A DNA stretch of 64,000 nucleotides from Croceibacterium aestuarii (lineage in GTDB: Bacteria; Pseudomonadota; Alphaproteobacteria; Sphingomonadales; Sphingomonadaceae), in NCBI RefSeq assembly GCF_030657335.1, contig NZ_CP131039.1:2248501-2312500 (forward strand), in the 5' to 3' direction. The translations under genes were made by a program, and so were the position numbers. The notes beneath the pieces were generated by a model, which was given only the letters and a program-made list of their open reading frames with translations, had not been told where the DNA came from and did no database searches. Numbering within the stretch: the stretch's first letter is position 1; every line of letters starts with the position of its first letter. This document shows positions 46,474-57,320 of the stretch, in pieces.

Positions 46474-48134
46474 TCGTTGACGAAATCGCGTGGCGGCCCG
46501 TCGCGCAGACCCCACCAGGCGACGGCGAGACCGAAAGCGACCACCGCCCAGGTGTACCACAGGCCCGAATAGGGGTTGCCGCTCGTGGCGACGATGTAGC
46601 TCGCGATCAGCGGCAGAAACCCGCCGAGGTAACCGGCGCCAATGTGATATGGGATCGACATCGAGGAATAGCGGATCTGCGGCGGGAACATCTCGGCCAG
46701 CAGCGCCGCAACCGATCCGTAAGTCAGCGCCGAGAGCACGCCCATGACCAGCACCAGCGCGACGATGCCGAGGACGTTCGCGAGCGGCGGAGACTGCCGG
46801 GAAAAGTCGTAGCCAGCCGCCTCGAGCGACGACTTTACGAGATCGCCCCGCGCTGCTGCGTCATCGAACAATGCCGTCGGTATCGCGAGGTCGGTTCCCC
46901 CGATGCGCAGCAAGAGCGGGGACGGCCTTTCGCTGTCGAGATCGATCGATCTGCCTCGTGCGGCCCCTCGCTCGTCGACGTTGTAGCTCACGCCCAGCGA
47001 CGTCAGATCCTGCAGCACGCGCCCGCAGAGGCTCGCTTGCTGATTTGCGAACGGATCGTAATTGCAGTCGATCCCGTTTACGACGACCGGGGCCTCCTCC
47101 GCACTTCGGGCAAGACCCGGATTGGCCAGCGATCCCATCGCCCAGAACGTCGGAAACAGCAGCAGCAGGGTGAGCACGCTGCCGATGATGATCGGCGTCT
47201 TGCGCCCGACCCGGTCGGACCACTTCCCCACCACCACATAGAACGACATCGCGATGAGCCCGGCGATCATCAGCACCCATTCGACGAGAGTCTCGTCCAT
47301 CCGCATGGGTCCGCGCAGGAACGACAGCCCCGAGAAGAAGGCAGTGTACCAGATCGTCGTCAGGATCCCGGTCACGCCGAACAGCGCGACGAAAATGCGC
47401 TTCTTGTTGCCCGGGTAGGTGAAGCTGCGCACGAACGGGTTGCCGGAGAGCTCGCCCGCCTCCTTCATCGCCTTGAACACCGGGCTTTCCGAAAGCTTGA
47501 GACGCATCCACAGCGAAATGGCGAGCAGGACGAGCGAGAGCAGGAAGGGAATGCGCCAGCCCCATGCGGCAAACTCTTCCGCCGGGATCAGGGCGCGGCA
47601 GGCAAGCACGACGGCGATCGACAGCACGAACCCGCCGACCACGGCAGCCTGGATGAAGCTCGTATAATAGCCGCGCTTTTCCTTGGGCGCGTGTTCGGCG
47701 ACGTAGATCGCCGCCCCCCCGTATTCGCCGCCCAGCGCCAGCCCCTGCAGGATGCGCAAGACGATCACGATCGCCGGCGCCACCAACCCGATCGACGCTG
47801 CCCCCGGGACCAGCCCGACACCGGCCGTGGCCACGCCCATCAGAGTGACGGTGATGAGAAAGGTGTACTTGCGCCCTAGTCGATCGCCAAGGAAACCGAA
47901 GAGAATCGCACCAAGCGGGCGGAAACCGAAGCCGACGGCGAAGCCGGCCCAGACGAGCAGCAATTGCAGCGTCTCGTTGTCGCTCGGAAAGAAGGCCGCG
48001 CCAATCAGGCTGGCGAGCGTGCCGTAGATGAAGAAATCGTACCACTCGAAGATTGTGCCGGCCGAACTGGCGGCAATCACGAGCCGGATTTCGCTGACGC
48101 TCGGTTCGTGCGTGGCAATCGCGGCGCTGGCCAT
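46470..48134 (-). CDS. MHS-family major facilitator transporter with a soluble insertion
   Basis: The 554-residue protein belongs to the metabolite:proton symporter (ProP/KgtP-like) MFS subfamily: SSAGTIFEWYDFFIYGTLAS begins helix 1, and GFLGDRLGRKYTF is the MFS loop motif. Twelve helices are predicted. Between the helices following WSDRVGRKTPIIIGS and preceding ANVLGIVALVLVMG there is an unusually long soluble stretch of about 115 residues (about 46790-47140) with two cysteines. The substrate is likely an organic acid or an osmolyte; it cannot be told. Alr follows with overlap. Confidence 0.88.
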   Translation of the reverse strand: MASAAIATHEPSVSEIRLVIAASSAGTIFEWYDFFIYGTLASLIGAAFFPSDNETLQLLLVWAGFAVGFGFRPLGAILFGFLGDRLGRKYTFLITVTLMGVATAGVGLVPGAASIGLVAPAIVIVLRILQGLALGGEYGGAAIYVAEHAPKEKRGYYTSFIQAAVVGGFVLSIAVVLACRALIPAEEFAAWGWRIPFLLSLVLLAISLWMRLKLSESPVFKAMKEAGELSGNPFVRSFTYPGNKKRIFVALFGVTGILTTIWYTAFFSGLSFLRGPMRMDETLVEWVLMIAGLIAMSFYVVVGKWSDRVGRKTPIIIGSVLTLLLLFPTFWAMGSLANPGLARSAEEAPVVVNGIDCNYDPFANQQASLCGRVLQDLTSLGVSYNVDERGAARGRSIDLDSERPSPLLLRIGGTDLAIPTALFDDAAARGDLVKSSLEAAGYDFSRQSPPLANVLGIVALVLVMGVLSALTYGSVAALLAEMFPPQIRYSSMSIPYHIGAGYLGGFLPLIASYIVATSGNPYSGLWYTWAVVAFGLAVAWWGLRDGPPRDFVNE

Positions 48135-48169
48135 GTCGGTTTCCCTCGTCCCCTGCTCTGACCCCCCGA

Positions 48170-48604
48170 TTAGCGGGCGGGCAGAAGACTGCAAAGGGCA
48201 TCGCGCGCCGCCGTCCACGGCAGCATGATCGCGCCGTGGCGTGCCGGATAGTCGCGTGCAGCGGCGATCAGGGCCAGTTCCGGCCAGTCAGGCACCTCAC
48301 CGCCCTCCACCAGCCAGCGCTCGATTCTCTCGCTGGCCGCGGCGATTTGCGTTGCAGTCCGGCCAGCAGCCGAGCGCGCGAACAGTGCCGCAGCGGCCTG
48401 ACCGACGGCGCAGGCCCGCACCCGCATGCCAAGGGCGTCGATCCGCCCGGCGTCGTCGACGCCAAGGGCCATGTCGAGCGTGCTACCGCAGCTCTTCGAA
48501 CGTGCCGAACCGCGCAGCGGCAGGCTGTCGTCGAGCGGATGCTCGGCGAGTTCGACTGCAAGGGCGAGCAATTCCGGTGTGTAAAGACGCTCGGCGCCGG
48601 CCAC
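48170..48604 (-). CDS. NifU/IscU-like iron-sulfur scaffold-type protein
   Basis: The 144-residue product resembles the IscU/NifU N-terminal domain: ARSKSCGSTLDMALGVDDAG (first Cys, about residue 39) and RVRACAVGQAAAALFA (second Cys, about 64). In true scaffolds a third Cys follows in a segment like RxxCxxLPW, but here the sequence reads YPARHGAIMLPW, so the third ligand is missing. It may bind clusters with His instead, or act as a shuttle. It overlaps cvpA by one base. Confidence 0.8.
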   Translation of the reverse strand: MAGAERLYTPELLALAVELAEHPLDDSLPLRGSARSKSCGSTLDMALGVDDAGRIDALGMRVRACAVGQAAAALFARSAAGRTATQIAAASERIERWLVEGGEVPDWPELALIAAARDYPARHGAIMLPWTAARDALCSLLPAR

Positions 48605-49134
48605 TACTGTTCGCCGCCGATCGCGTCGCCTTGTTCACGCAGGAGGTCGCGCCGCTCCTGGATCAGCTGAACCATGGCCTCCGAAGCGGCGTTGACGAAA
48701 GTGTAAGTGCGCGCTTCCTTGATCCACAGCGGCCGGCCTGTCGGGCCCCAGATCGTGTCGTAGCCCAGCACCACCAGCGAGAAGGCGATGATTACGATGA
48801 TCACTCCCTTGATCGCGCCGAAACCGAAGCCCAGGACGCGGTCAATCGGCCCGATCACCGACCCCCGCGAAGCCTTGCCGATATTGCCGGCAATCACCTT
48901 CATCGCCGCGTAGGGAATCAGCAACAGCAGCGCGAAGGCGAGGATCGCCGCGCTGGTCGGCGAACCGATGTAGTCGAACAGGAACTGGGTGAGGTCAGTG
49001 TGCAGGTAGCGGATGGCGAATACCGCCAGCACCCAGGCTAGGAGCGAAAGCACTTCCTGCAGAAAGCCGCGCGTGAACCCGCCGATGGCCGCGACACCCA
49101 CGATCACCAGGACGATAATGTCGAAACCCGTCAT
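48604..49134 (-). CDS. cvpA: CvpA family membrane protein
   Basis: The 176-residue protein has four membrane helices in the CvpA pattern: MTGFDIIVLVIVGVAAIGGF with the GFTRGFLQEVLSLLAW motif, ILAFALLLLIPYAAM and a third with GFGFGAIKGVIIVIIAFS. CvpA is required for colicin V production and envelope-stress tolerance in other bacteria. The C-terminus is soluble. It lies ten bases after radA. Confidence 0.9.
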   Translation of the reverse strand: MTGFDIIVLVIVGVAAIGGFTRGFLQEVLSLLAWVLAVFAIRYLHTDLTQFLFDYIGSPTSAAILAFALLLLIPYAAMKVIAGNIGKASRGSVIGPIDRVLGFGFGAIKGVIIVIIAFSLVVLGYDTIWGPTGRPLWIKEARTYTFVNAASEAMVQLIQERRDLLREQGDAIGGEQ

Positions 49135-49144
49135 TGGCGCTGAT

Positions 49145-50512
49145 CTAAGAGGCCCCGATTATCCGGTCAACGAGCTTGGGCAGTCGATCGGCCGCTTCAT
49201 AGCGCAGCGCTTCAGGCGCCGGACCGATGTCTCCCGGTCCGCACGCCGCATCGAAGCCGAGCTTGGCCGCCTCGCGGAGGCGGAGCCCGGCATGCGCCAC
49301 GGGCCGAACTTCGCCGGCCAGCGAGACTTCGCCGAACCACGTGCTGCGTAGCGGCAGCGGCTTGTCGGAAAGCGCCGAGACCAGCGCCGCCGCGACCGCA
49401 AGATCGGCCGCCGGGTCGGACAGGCGATAGCCGCCCGAGACGTTGAGATAGACTTCGGCGGAGGAGAAATTGAGCCCGCAGCGTGCTTCGAGCACCGCCA
49501 GCAACATGGCGAGACGGCTCGAATCCCAGCCCACCACGGCGCGGCGCGGCGTCGCGCCCGATTGCAGCCGTACGATCAGCGCCTGGACTTCGACGAGCAC
49601 CGGGCGCGTGCCCTCCAGCGCGGGGAACACTGCACTTCCGGCAATCGGCGCCTCGCGGCCGGTGAGAAAGAGCGAGGAGGGGTTCGGGACTTCTTCCAGC
49701 CCCTGTCCGGCCATGGCGAAGACGCCGATTTCGTCAACCGCGCCGTAGCGATTCTTGAGCGCGCGCAGGATGCGGTACTGGTGGCTGCGCTCGCCCTCGA
49801 AGCTCATGACCACATCGACCATGTGCTCGAGCACACGCGGCCCCGCGATCGTGCCGTCCTTGGTCACGTGACCGACCAGGACCAGCACGGTGCCGCTTTC
49901 CTTGGCGTAGCGAATCAGCTCGAAGGCGCAGCCCCGCACCTGGCTGACCGTGCCCGGTGCGCCCTCGATGGTGTCGGAATGCATCGTTTGGATCGAATCG
50001 ATGACCAGCAGCGAGGGCGGTTTCCCCTGCCCGAGCGTGGTCAGGATATCGCGCACCGAGGTGGCCGATGCGAGCCGGAGCGGCGCCTTGGCATGGCCGA
50101 GCCGTTCGGCGCGCAGGCGCACCTGTCCGGCCGCTTCCTCGCCGCTGACATAGACGACGTCGGCGCCGTCCTGCGCGAGCCTGGCCGAAGCTTGCAGCAG
50201 CAGCGTCGACTTGCCGATTCCGGGATCGCCGCCCATCAGGATCGCCGCCCCCGGGACCAGCCCTCCGCCGAGGGCGCGGTCGAATTCGGGCAAGCCTGTC
50301 GAGCGGCGCTGCAGCGTTTCGCCCGGCGCGTCGAGCGGGACGAACTCGATCGGCCGGCCGCCGTTCGACAGGTCGTGCTTGGCTGAAAAGACGCTCGCCG
50401 GCGCATCCTCGATCAGCGAGTTCCACTCCGCGCAATCGGGGCACTGGCCTTGCCAGCGGTGCGACACCCCGCCGCACGCCTGACAGATGTAGCGTCGCTT
50501 GGTCTTTGCCAT
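49145..50512 (-). CDS. radA: DNA repair protein RadA/Sms
   Basis: RadA promotes branch migration in recombination. The 455-residue protein has an N-terminal C4 zinc finger (ICQACGGVSHRWQGQCPDC, residues about 10-27), a RecA-like ATPase with Walker A MGGDPGIGKSTLLLQ (about 95), the RadA motif KNRYG (KNRFG in most), and a C-terminal Lon-type domain. The ATG at 50512 is chosen over an upstream in-frame ATG because it fits the zinc-finger position. It is divergent from the patatin-like gene. Confidence 0.94.
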   Translation of the reverse strand: MAKTKRRYICQACGGVSHRWQGQCPDCAEWNSLIEDAPASVFSAKHDLSNGGRPIEFVPLDAPGETLQRRSTGLPEFDRALGGGLVPGAAILMGGDPGIGKSTLLLQASARLAQDGADVVYVSGEEAAGQVRLRAERLGHAKAPLRLASATSVRDILTTLGQGKPPSLLVIDSIQTMHSDTIEGAPGTVSQVRGCAFELIRYAKESGTVLVLVGHVTKDGTIAGPRVLEHMVDVVMSFEGERSHQYRILRALKNRYGAVDEIGVFAMAGQGLEEVPNPSSLFLTGREAPIAGSAVFPALEGTRPVLVEVQALIVRLQSGATPRRAVVGWDSSRLAMLLAVLEARCGLNFSSAEVYLNVSGGYRLSDPAADLAVAAALVSALSDKPLPLRSTWFGEVSLAGEVRPVAHAGLRLREAAKLGFDAACGPGDIGPAPEALRYEAADRLPKLVDRIIGAS

Positions 50513-50586
50513 GGTCGGTCCATATATATGGAACAAATACGGAACGCAATTGCCTTTGCCGGCGCCATGCGGCTAGGCCCTGCGCG

Positions 50587-52905
50587 ATGCGGCAGAAGGA
50601 ACTTCGGATTGCGCTGATTTGCTACGGCGGGGTCAGCCTCGCCGTCTACATGCACGGGGTCACCAAGGAGGTGTGGAAAGCCGCGAAGGCGAGCCGCGGG
50701 CTGCATGCCGCCGAAGCGCCCTCGGGCGGGACCGAGGCGGTCTATCACGAACTGCTCGGCGAGATCGAAGACCGCGACGGAATCCGGCTGCGGGTCTTTT
50801 CCGACATCCTCGCCGGAGCCAGCGCGGGCGGCATCAACGCGGTGTTCCTCGCCCAGGCGATTCATTCAGGGCACAGCCTCGAGCCGCTGACCGACCTCTG
50901 GCTCAAATCGGCCGACGTCGACGCGCTGCTCGATCCGGCGGCGCGGCCGGGATGGAAGTTCTCCAAGTACTGGGCGCAGCCGCTGGTCGAATGGGTGCTG
51001 AGCCGACCGGGCAACGCCGTTTCGGAGAGCGTTTCTCCCGAAACGCAGGCCGAAGTGCGGCGCAAGGTTTCCCACTTCATGCGCGGGCGCTGGTTCGAGC
51101 CACCGTTTTCCGGGTCCGGCTTCTCCCGCCTCATTTACGACGCGTTGCAGGCCATGGCCGAAGGCGATGCGGGCCCACCGCTTCTGCCGCCAAACCACCC
51201 GCTCGATCTCATGGTCACGGCCACGGATTTCCGCGGCTTTCTCGAACCGCTACATATGCACAGTCCGCCGGTGGTCGAAGAGAGCGAGCACCGCCTGCAA
51301 ATCCAGTTTCGCTCGCGCGCGCCACTCGCGGGCGGGAAGGACCTTGCCGACCTGCTCGAGCTGACATTCGCCGGTCGCGCCACGGCGAGCTTCCCGGGCG
51401 CGTTTCCGGCGCTGCAACTCGGCGAAATCGACGCACTGGCCAAAATTTGCGGCAGCGACTGGCCCACCCGCCGCGCCTTCCTCGAACGCGTCATGCCCGT
51501 GCACGTGCGCAACGGCAACGAGGCCAACGTATCGCTGATCGACGGTTCGGTGCTGGTCAATGCGCCCTTTGCCGCCGCCATCGCCGCCCTGCCCGCGCGC
51601 CCGGCACAGCGCGAGGTCGATCGGCGTTTCGTCTATATCGACCCGCGCCCCGACCGCTTCGACGCCCTCGCCGGCCGACAGAACGAGCCGGTCAGCTTTT
51701 TCGGGGCCATTTTCGGCTCGCTCTCGACCATCCCGCGCGAGCAACCGATCCGCGACAACCTCGAACTGCTCGAACAGCGCAGCCGCGAAGCTGAGCGCAC
51801 CCGGCAAATTGTCGCCGGGCTGCGCCCCGAAGTCGAGGCGGCGGTCGATCGCCTTTTTGGACGCACCCTGTTCCTCGACCGGCCGACCCCCAGGCGCCTG
51901 TCGGGCTGGCGGGCGCGTGCCCAGCAGGCCGCGGCCGAAGAGGCCGGTTATGCCTTCGGCGCCTATGCTCAGTCCAAGATCGCGGGGATCGTCGAGCGAA
52001 TGGCGCAAATCGTCATGCAGGCAGCGCCCAAGCTGGCCCTGGCCTCCCCCAACCCGATCATCGCGGCGCTTCGGCGCGAGATGGCCGAGCGCGGGCTCGA
52101 GCGATCCGGCACGCCCGGCGGCGGAGCGACCGACGAGACCATCGCCTTCCTGCGATCACACGACCTGAGCTTCAGAGTGCGCCGCCTGCGTCTGATCGCG
52201 CGGCGTCTATCGCGAGACTGGGAATCGGATCCGGCAATTTCCGACGTCGCGCTCGATGAGGCGCGCGAGCAGATCTACGGCATCCTCGCCATCTACTTCG
52301 CCCGCGACGGGCTCGATGCCCTGGGCGACGACTTTCCTGCGCTCGCTGCCGAGGTTCTGTCGAACCCCGGTGCGGTGCTCGACGCGCTCGCCGAACGCCG
52401 CGCGCTCGCTGCGGCGGACGTCGAGGCCGAGGTGCTGCTGACCGCCGCGCTGGAAGCCATGCCGAAAGATCTGCGACGCAAGACGCTGCTGACCTATCTC
52501 GGCTTCCCGTTCTATGATGTCGCCACCCTGCCCCTGGTCCAGAACGAGGGACTGACGGAGTTCGAAGGCGTCAAGGTCGATCGTATCAGCCCCGACGACG
52601 CCCGCACTATCCGCGAGGGCGGCGCCCGGACGACGCTGCGCGGTACGGAGTTCTACAATTTCGGCGCGTTCTTCAGCCGCAGTTACCGCGAGAACGACTA
52701 TCTCTGGGGTCGCCTGCACGGAGCGGAGCGGATGATCGACCTGATCTGCTCGACGGTCGCCGACTTCGATCTTGCACGGTGCCGCGAGTTCAAGCGGCGT
52801 GCGTTTCTCGCCATCCTCGACGAGGAAGAAGCTCGGCTGACTGCCGACCCGGGCCTTGTCGCGCAAGTGCGCAAGGAAGTGCTGGCGATCACGCCCGCGG
52901 GGTGA
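50587..52905 (+). CDS. Large patatin-like phospholipase family protein (DUF3376 type)
   Basis: This 772-residue protein begins RIALICYGGVSLAVYMHGVTKE, the glycine-rich oxyanion start of patatins, followed by the nucleophile ILAGASAGGINAVFLA (about residue 85) and the dyad Asp in LIDGSVLVNAPFAAAI. The motif is DGS instead of the usual DG(G/A). About 400 further residues form a C-terminal DUF3376-type extension with a coiled-coil-like region. It is probably a lipid acyl hydrolase, perhaps at the membrane; no signal peptide. The start at 50587 is supported by the MRQKELRIAL beginning. Confidence 0.87.
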   Translation: MRQKELRIALICYGGVSLAVYMHGVTKEVWKAAKASRGLHAAEAPSGGTEAVYHELLGEIEDRDGIRLRVFSDILAGASAGGINAVFLAQAIHSGHSLEPLTDLWLKSADVDALLDPAARPGWKFSKYWAQPLVEWVLSRPGNAVSESVSPETQAEVRRKVSHFMRGRWFEPPFSGSGFSRLIYDALQAMAEGDAGPPLLPPNHPLDLMVTATDFRGFLEPLHMHSPPVVEESEHRLQIQFRSRAPLAGGKDLADLLELTFAGRATASFPGAFPALQLGEIDALAKICGSDWPTRRAFLERVMPVHVRNGNEANVSLIDGSVLVNAPFAAAIAALPARPAQREVDRRFVYIDPRPDRFDALAGRQNEPVSFFGAIFGSLSTIPREQPIRDNLELLEQRSREAERTRQIVAGLRPEVEAAVDRLFGRTLFLDRPTPRRLSGWRARAQQAAAEEAGYAFGAYAQSKIAGIVERMAQIVMQAAPKLALASPNPIIAALRREMAERGLERSGTPGGGATDETIAFLRSHDLSFRVRRLRLIARRLSRDWESDPAISDVALDEAREQIYGILAIYFARDGLDALGDDFPALAAEVLSNPGAVLDALAERRALAAADVEAEVLLTAALEAMPKDLRRKTLLTYLGFPFYDVATLPLVQNEGLTEFEGVKVDRISPDDARTIREGGARTTLRGTEFYNFGAFFSRSYRENDYLWGRLHGAERMIDLICSTVADFDLARCREFKRRAFLAILDEEEARLTADPGLVAQVRKEVLAITPAG

Positions 52906-52941
52906 GCCTTCGTGCGGTGTGGCGGCGCACGGTTGCAGGAG

Positions 52942-54072
52942 CTATCCGCCGAAGGTGCTGCGGATCTTCTCGAAGAAGCTACGGTTTTCCGGGCATTCCT
53001 CGCCGGTTTCGGTTTCGCGGAACTGTTCGAGGATCGCCTTCTGCTCCTTGCTGAGCTTGGTCGGCGTCTCGACCACAACCTCGACCACGAGGTCGCCGCG
53101 GCCGCGACCCTGCAGCACCGGCATTCCGGCGCCGCGCTTGCGTAGCTGCTTGCCCGACTGGATTCCCGCAGGGATGTCGATTGCACTGACTTCGCCATCG
53201 AGCCCGGGGATCTCGATCGTGTCGCCCAGCGCCGCCATGGTGAAGCTCACAGGAATACGGGTGAACAACGTCGTCCCTTCGCGCTCGAACAGCGCGTGCG
53301 GCGTAACGTGCATGAAGATATAGAGATCGCCGGCGGGTGCGCCCTGCGGACCGGCCTCGCCCTTGCCGGCAAGACGGATGCGGGTTCCGGTATCGACGCC
53401 TGGAGGCACTTCGACGGTCAGCCGCTGCACCTTGTCGACCCGCCCTTCGCCGCGGCATTCGCGGCACGGGCTCTCGATGATCTCGCCAGTGCCGTGGCAG
53501 TTGTGACAGGGCTTTTCGATGACGAAGAAGCCCTGCTGAGCGCGGATCTTGCCGTGGCCGCGGCACAGGTTGCAGGTTCTCTTGCCCGTGCCGGGGGTCG
53601 CCCCGGTGCCGCCACACGGGTCGCAGGCGACCGACACCTCGACCTCGATCTCGGTATCTTTGCCGTGGAAGGCCTCCTCGAGCGTAACGTGCATATCGTA
53701 ACGCAGGTCGGCGCCGCGTCGCGGCCGTGCGCGCGCGCTGGCCCCTCCGCCGCCGAAAGCGCCGCCGAAAATGGTCTCGAAGATATCGCCGAGATCGGCG
53801 AATTCGGCGCCGCCGAAGCCTTGACCGCCGCCGGGCCCGCCGTTCTGGAACGCGGCATGGCCGAAGCGATCGTAGGCGGCGCGCTTCTGCGGATCCTTGA
53901 GGCAATCGTAGGCGACGCTGATCGCCTTGAACCTGGCCTCGCTTTCGCCGCACCCGGGGTTGCGATCCGGATGATGCTCCATCGCAAGCTTGCGATAGGC
54001 AGCCTTGATTTCCTTGTCGTCCGCGGACCGCGAAACGCCAAGAAGTTCGTAGAAGTCTACTTCAACTGACAT
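52942..54072 (-). CDS. dnaJ: Chaperone DnaJ
   Basis: DnaJ delivers clients to DnaK. The 376-residue protein has the J domain (YYELLGVSRSADDKEIKAAY with an HPD motif in MEHHPDRNPG), a Gly/Phe-rich region, four CxxCxGxG zinc motifs (CDPCGGTG, CNLCRGHG, CHNCHGTG, CRECRGEG) and the C-terminal substrate-binding domain. It lies 76 bases downstream of dnaK on the same strand. Confidence 0.97.
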   Translation of the reverse strand: MSVEVDFYELLGVSRSADDKEIKAAYRKLAMEHHPDRNPGCGESEARFKAISVAYDCLKDPQKRAAYDRFGHAAFQNGGPGGGQGFGGAEFADLGDIFETIFGGAFGGGGASARARPRRGADLRYDMHVTLEEAFHGKDTEIEVEVSVACDPCGGTGATPGTGKRTCNLCRGHGKIRAQQGFFVIEKPCHNCHGTGEIIESPCRECRGEGRVDKVQRLTVEVPPGVDTGTRIRLAGKGEAGPQGAPAGDLYIFMHVTPHALFEREGTTLFTRIPVSFTMAALGDTIEIPGLDGEVSAIDIPAGIQSGKQLRKRGAGMPVLQGRGRGDLVVEVVVETPTKLSKEQKAILEQFRETETGEECPENRSFFEKIRSTFGG

Positions 54073-54148
54073 GGTGATGATCCCGCCCTAGACCGGGCCG
54101 CCACCGGTGCGGAAGCACCGATGGCGGCCAAGGTCCGCACCAGGCGTC

Positions 54149-56077
<1,929 letters not shown>

Positions 56078-56174
56078 GGTTTCCCCAATTCCTCTTCAAG
56101 TTGGACGCCGCTCGGTCGGTCTCCCGTCCCTGGCAAGACCACTCGGCAGCTCGTTAAGAACTTCGATTACGCGG

Positions 56175-56205
56175 CGGATATAGGTGCGGTTTCCCTTGGC
56201 ACAAG
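56175..56205 (-). promoter_or_regulatory. RpoH (sigma32) promoter of dnaK
   Basis: Read on the minus strand, CTTG (56205-56202) is followed after 17 bases by CCTATATCCG (56184-56175). This matches the alphaproteobacterial RpoH consensus CTTG-N17-CYTATNTNNG, position by position in the -10. It ends about 98 bases upstream of the dnaK ATG. No CIRCE palindrome is present in this region. Confidence 0.75.
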
Positions 56206-56253
56206 GGATGTACAAGCCTAGAAAATCGCCTTCGGAACGGGGGAGGAATGACA

Positions 56254-56736
56254 ATGAAATCGCCACTTTTGACCAGTCTTGCACTTGGCTTGAGCACCTT
56301 GGCGCTTGCCGCTTGCGGCGGCGGCGACTCGACGGAGGCGACCGCAGACGATGGCTCCAAAGAGGGTATTTCCATCACCGACGGGCGCCTCGTGCTGCCG
56401 GCAGTCAAGGGCAACCCCGCGGCGGTCTACTTCACGGTTCATAACGACGGCGACCGCGATGCCTTCGTTCGCGCGGCTACCGTGAAAGGTGCCCAGAGCA
56501 CCCAGTTGCACGAGATGACCACGGCCAACGGTTTCGAGGAAATGGGCGAAGCGACGCAGATCGCCGTGCCGCGGGGCCAGGCTGTGGAATTCAAACCGGG
56601 CGGCATCCACGTCATGGCGTTCAAGCTCGACGACACCCTCAAGAAAGGCGACACCACCGAGGTGACGCTGACCTTCATCGGCGGGCGCACCGCCGCCTTC
56701 CCGGTCGAGGTCCTCGCCGCGGGCGACGCGCGATAG
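56254..56736 (+). CDS. PCu(A)C-type copper chaperone lipoprotein
   Basis: The 160-residue product has a lipoprotein signal with LAAC (Cys about residue 20) and a single PCuAC domain. The copper motif H(M)X10MX21HXM is visible as LHEMTTANGFEEM plus GGIHVMAF. Such proteins hand copper(I) to cytochrome c oxidase CuA sites in the periplasm. Start is the second ATG (MKSPLLTSL), seven bases after a GGGAGG site; the first ATG is too close to it. It is divergent from dnaK. Confidence 0.9.
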   Translation: MKSPLLTSLALGLSTLALAACGGGDSTEATADDGSKEGISITDGRLVLPAVKGNPAAVYFTVHNDGDRDAFVRAATVKGAQSTQLHEMTTANGFEEMGEATQIAVPRGQAVEFKPGGIHVMAFKLDDTLKKGDTTEVTLTFIGGRTAAFPVEVLAAGDAR

Positions 56737-56759
56737 AAACGGGCGGCGCCTCCTGCCCG

Positions 56760-57230
56760 GTGGGCGGAGAGCGCCGCCTGACCGAGGGCGAAGTTGCGCT
56801 CGCGCGGAGCATGTTCGGCAGCGCCATCGACTATGCCAAGGTCACCATCCGGCGGCGCAAGTTCTTTCCGCTGCAGCCCAAGCGGGTGACAATGGCCCCG
56901 CGAGGCCACCTCCATTTCCACCCGCTGGGCGACGCCTATTGCGACGACTTTGCGCAAGTGTCGATCCTCCGCCAGGGCCATTTCATCCACGAGATGACTC
57001 ACGTCTGGCAGACGCAGCAGCGCGGCGATTGGTACCTGCTGCTGCACCGCCATCCCTTCTGCCGCTACGACTACAGCCTCAAGCCCGGATGGCGGCTCGA
57101 GACGTATGGAATCGAACAGCAAGCCGAGATCGTCCGCCATGCCTTCTTGCTCCGCGGCGGGGTCCGGTTGGCCGGCTGCACGGATGCCGGAGCCTACGAA
57201 TTGCTGGTCAACTTTCCTGGGGCGGCCTGA
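56760..57230 (+). CDS. Small HExxH-containing protein ("vgr-related" family)
   Basis: The 156-residue protein has the zincin-like sequence HEMTHVWQTQ (HExxH, about residues 77-81), preceded by MAPRGHLHFHPLGDAYCDDF and followed by ETYGIEQQAEIVRHAFLLR, whose Glu residues could supply a third ligand. This matches a sphingomonad family often called vgr-related, loosely similar to DUF4157-type metallopeptidases. A GTG start (MGGERRLTEG) is used; it is 24 bases after the copper-chaperone stop. No signal peptide. Activity untested. Confidence 0.8.
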   Translation: MGGERRLTEGEVALARSMFGSAIDYAKVTIRRRKFFPLQPKRVTMAPRGHLHFHPLGDAYCDDFAQVSILRQGHFIHEMTHVWQTQQRGDWYLLLHRHPFCRYDYSLKPGWRLETYGIEQQAEIVRHAFLLRGGVRLAGCTDAGAYELLVNFPGAA

Positions 57231-57320
57231 ACCGGCCACTTGAGCTAGTTCGTTTCACTTGTTACTAGCGTCGCCATTGATCCGGGCGGCCCAACCCGCG
57301 CCCGGCGCGATGGTTCAATC

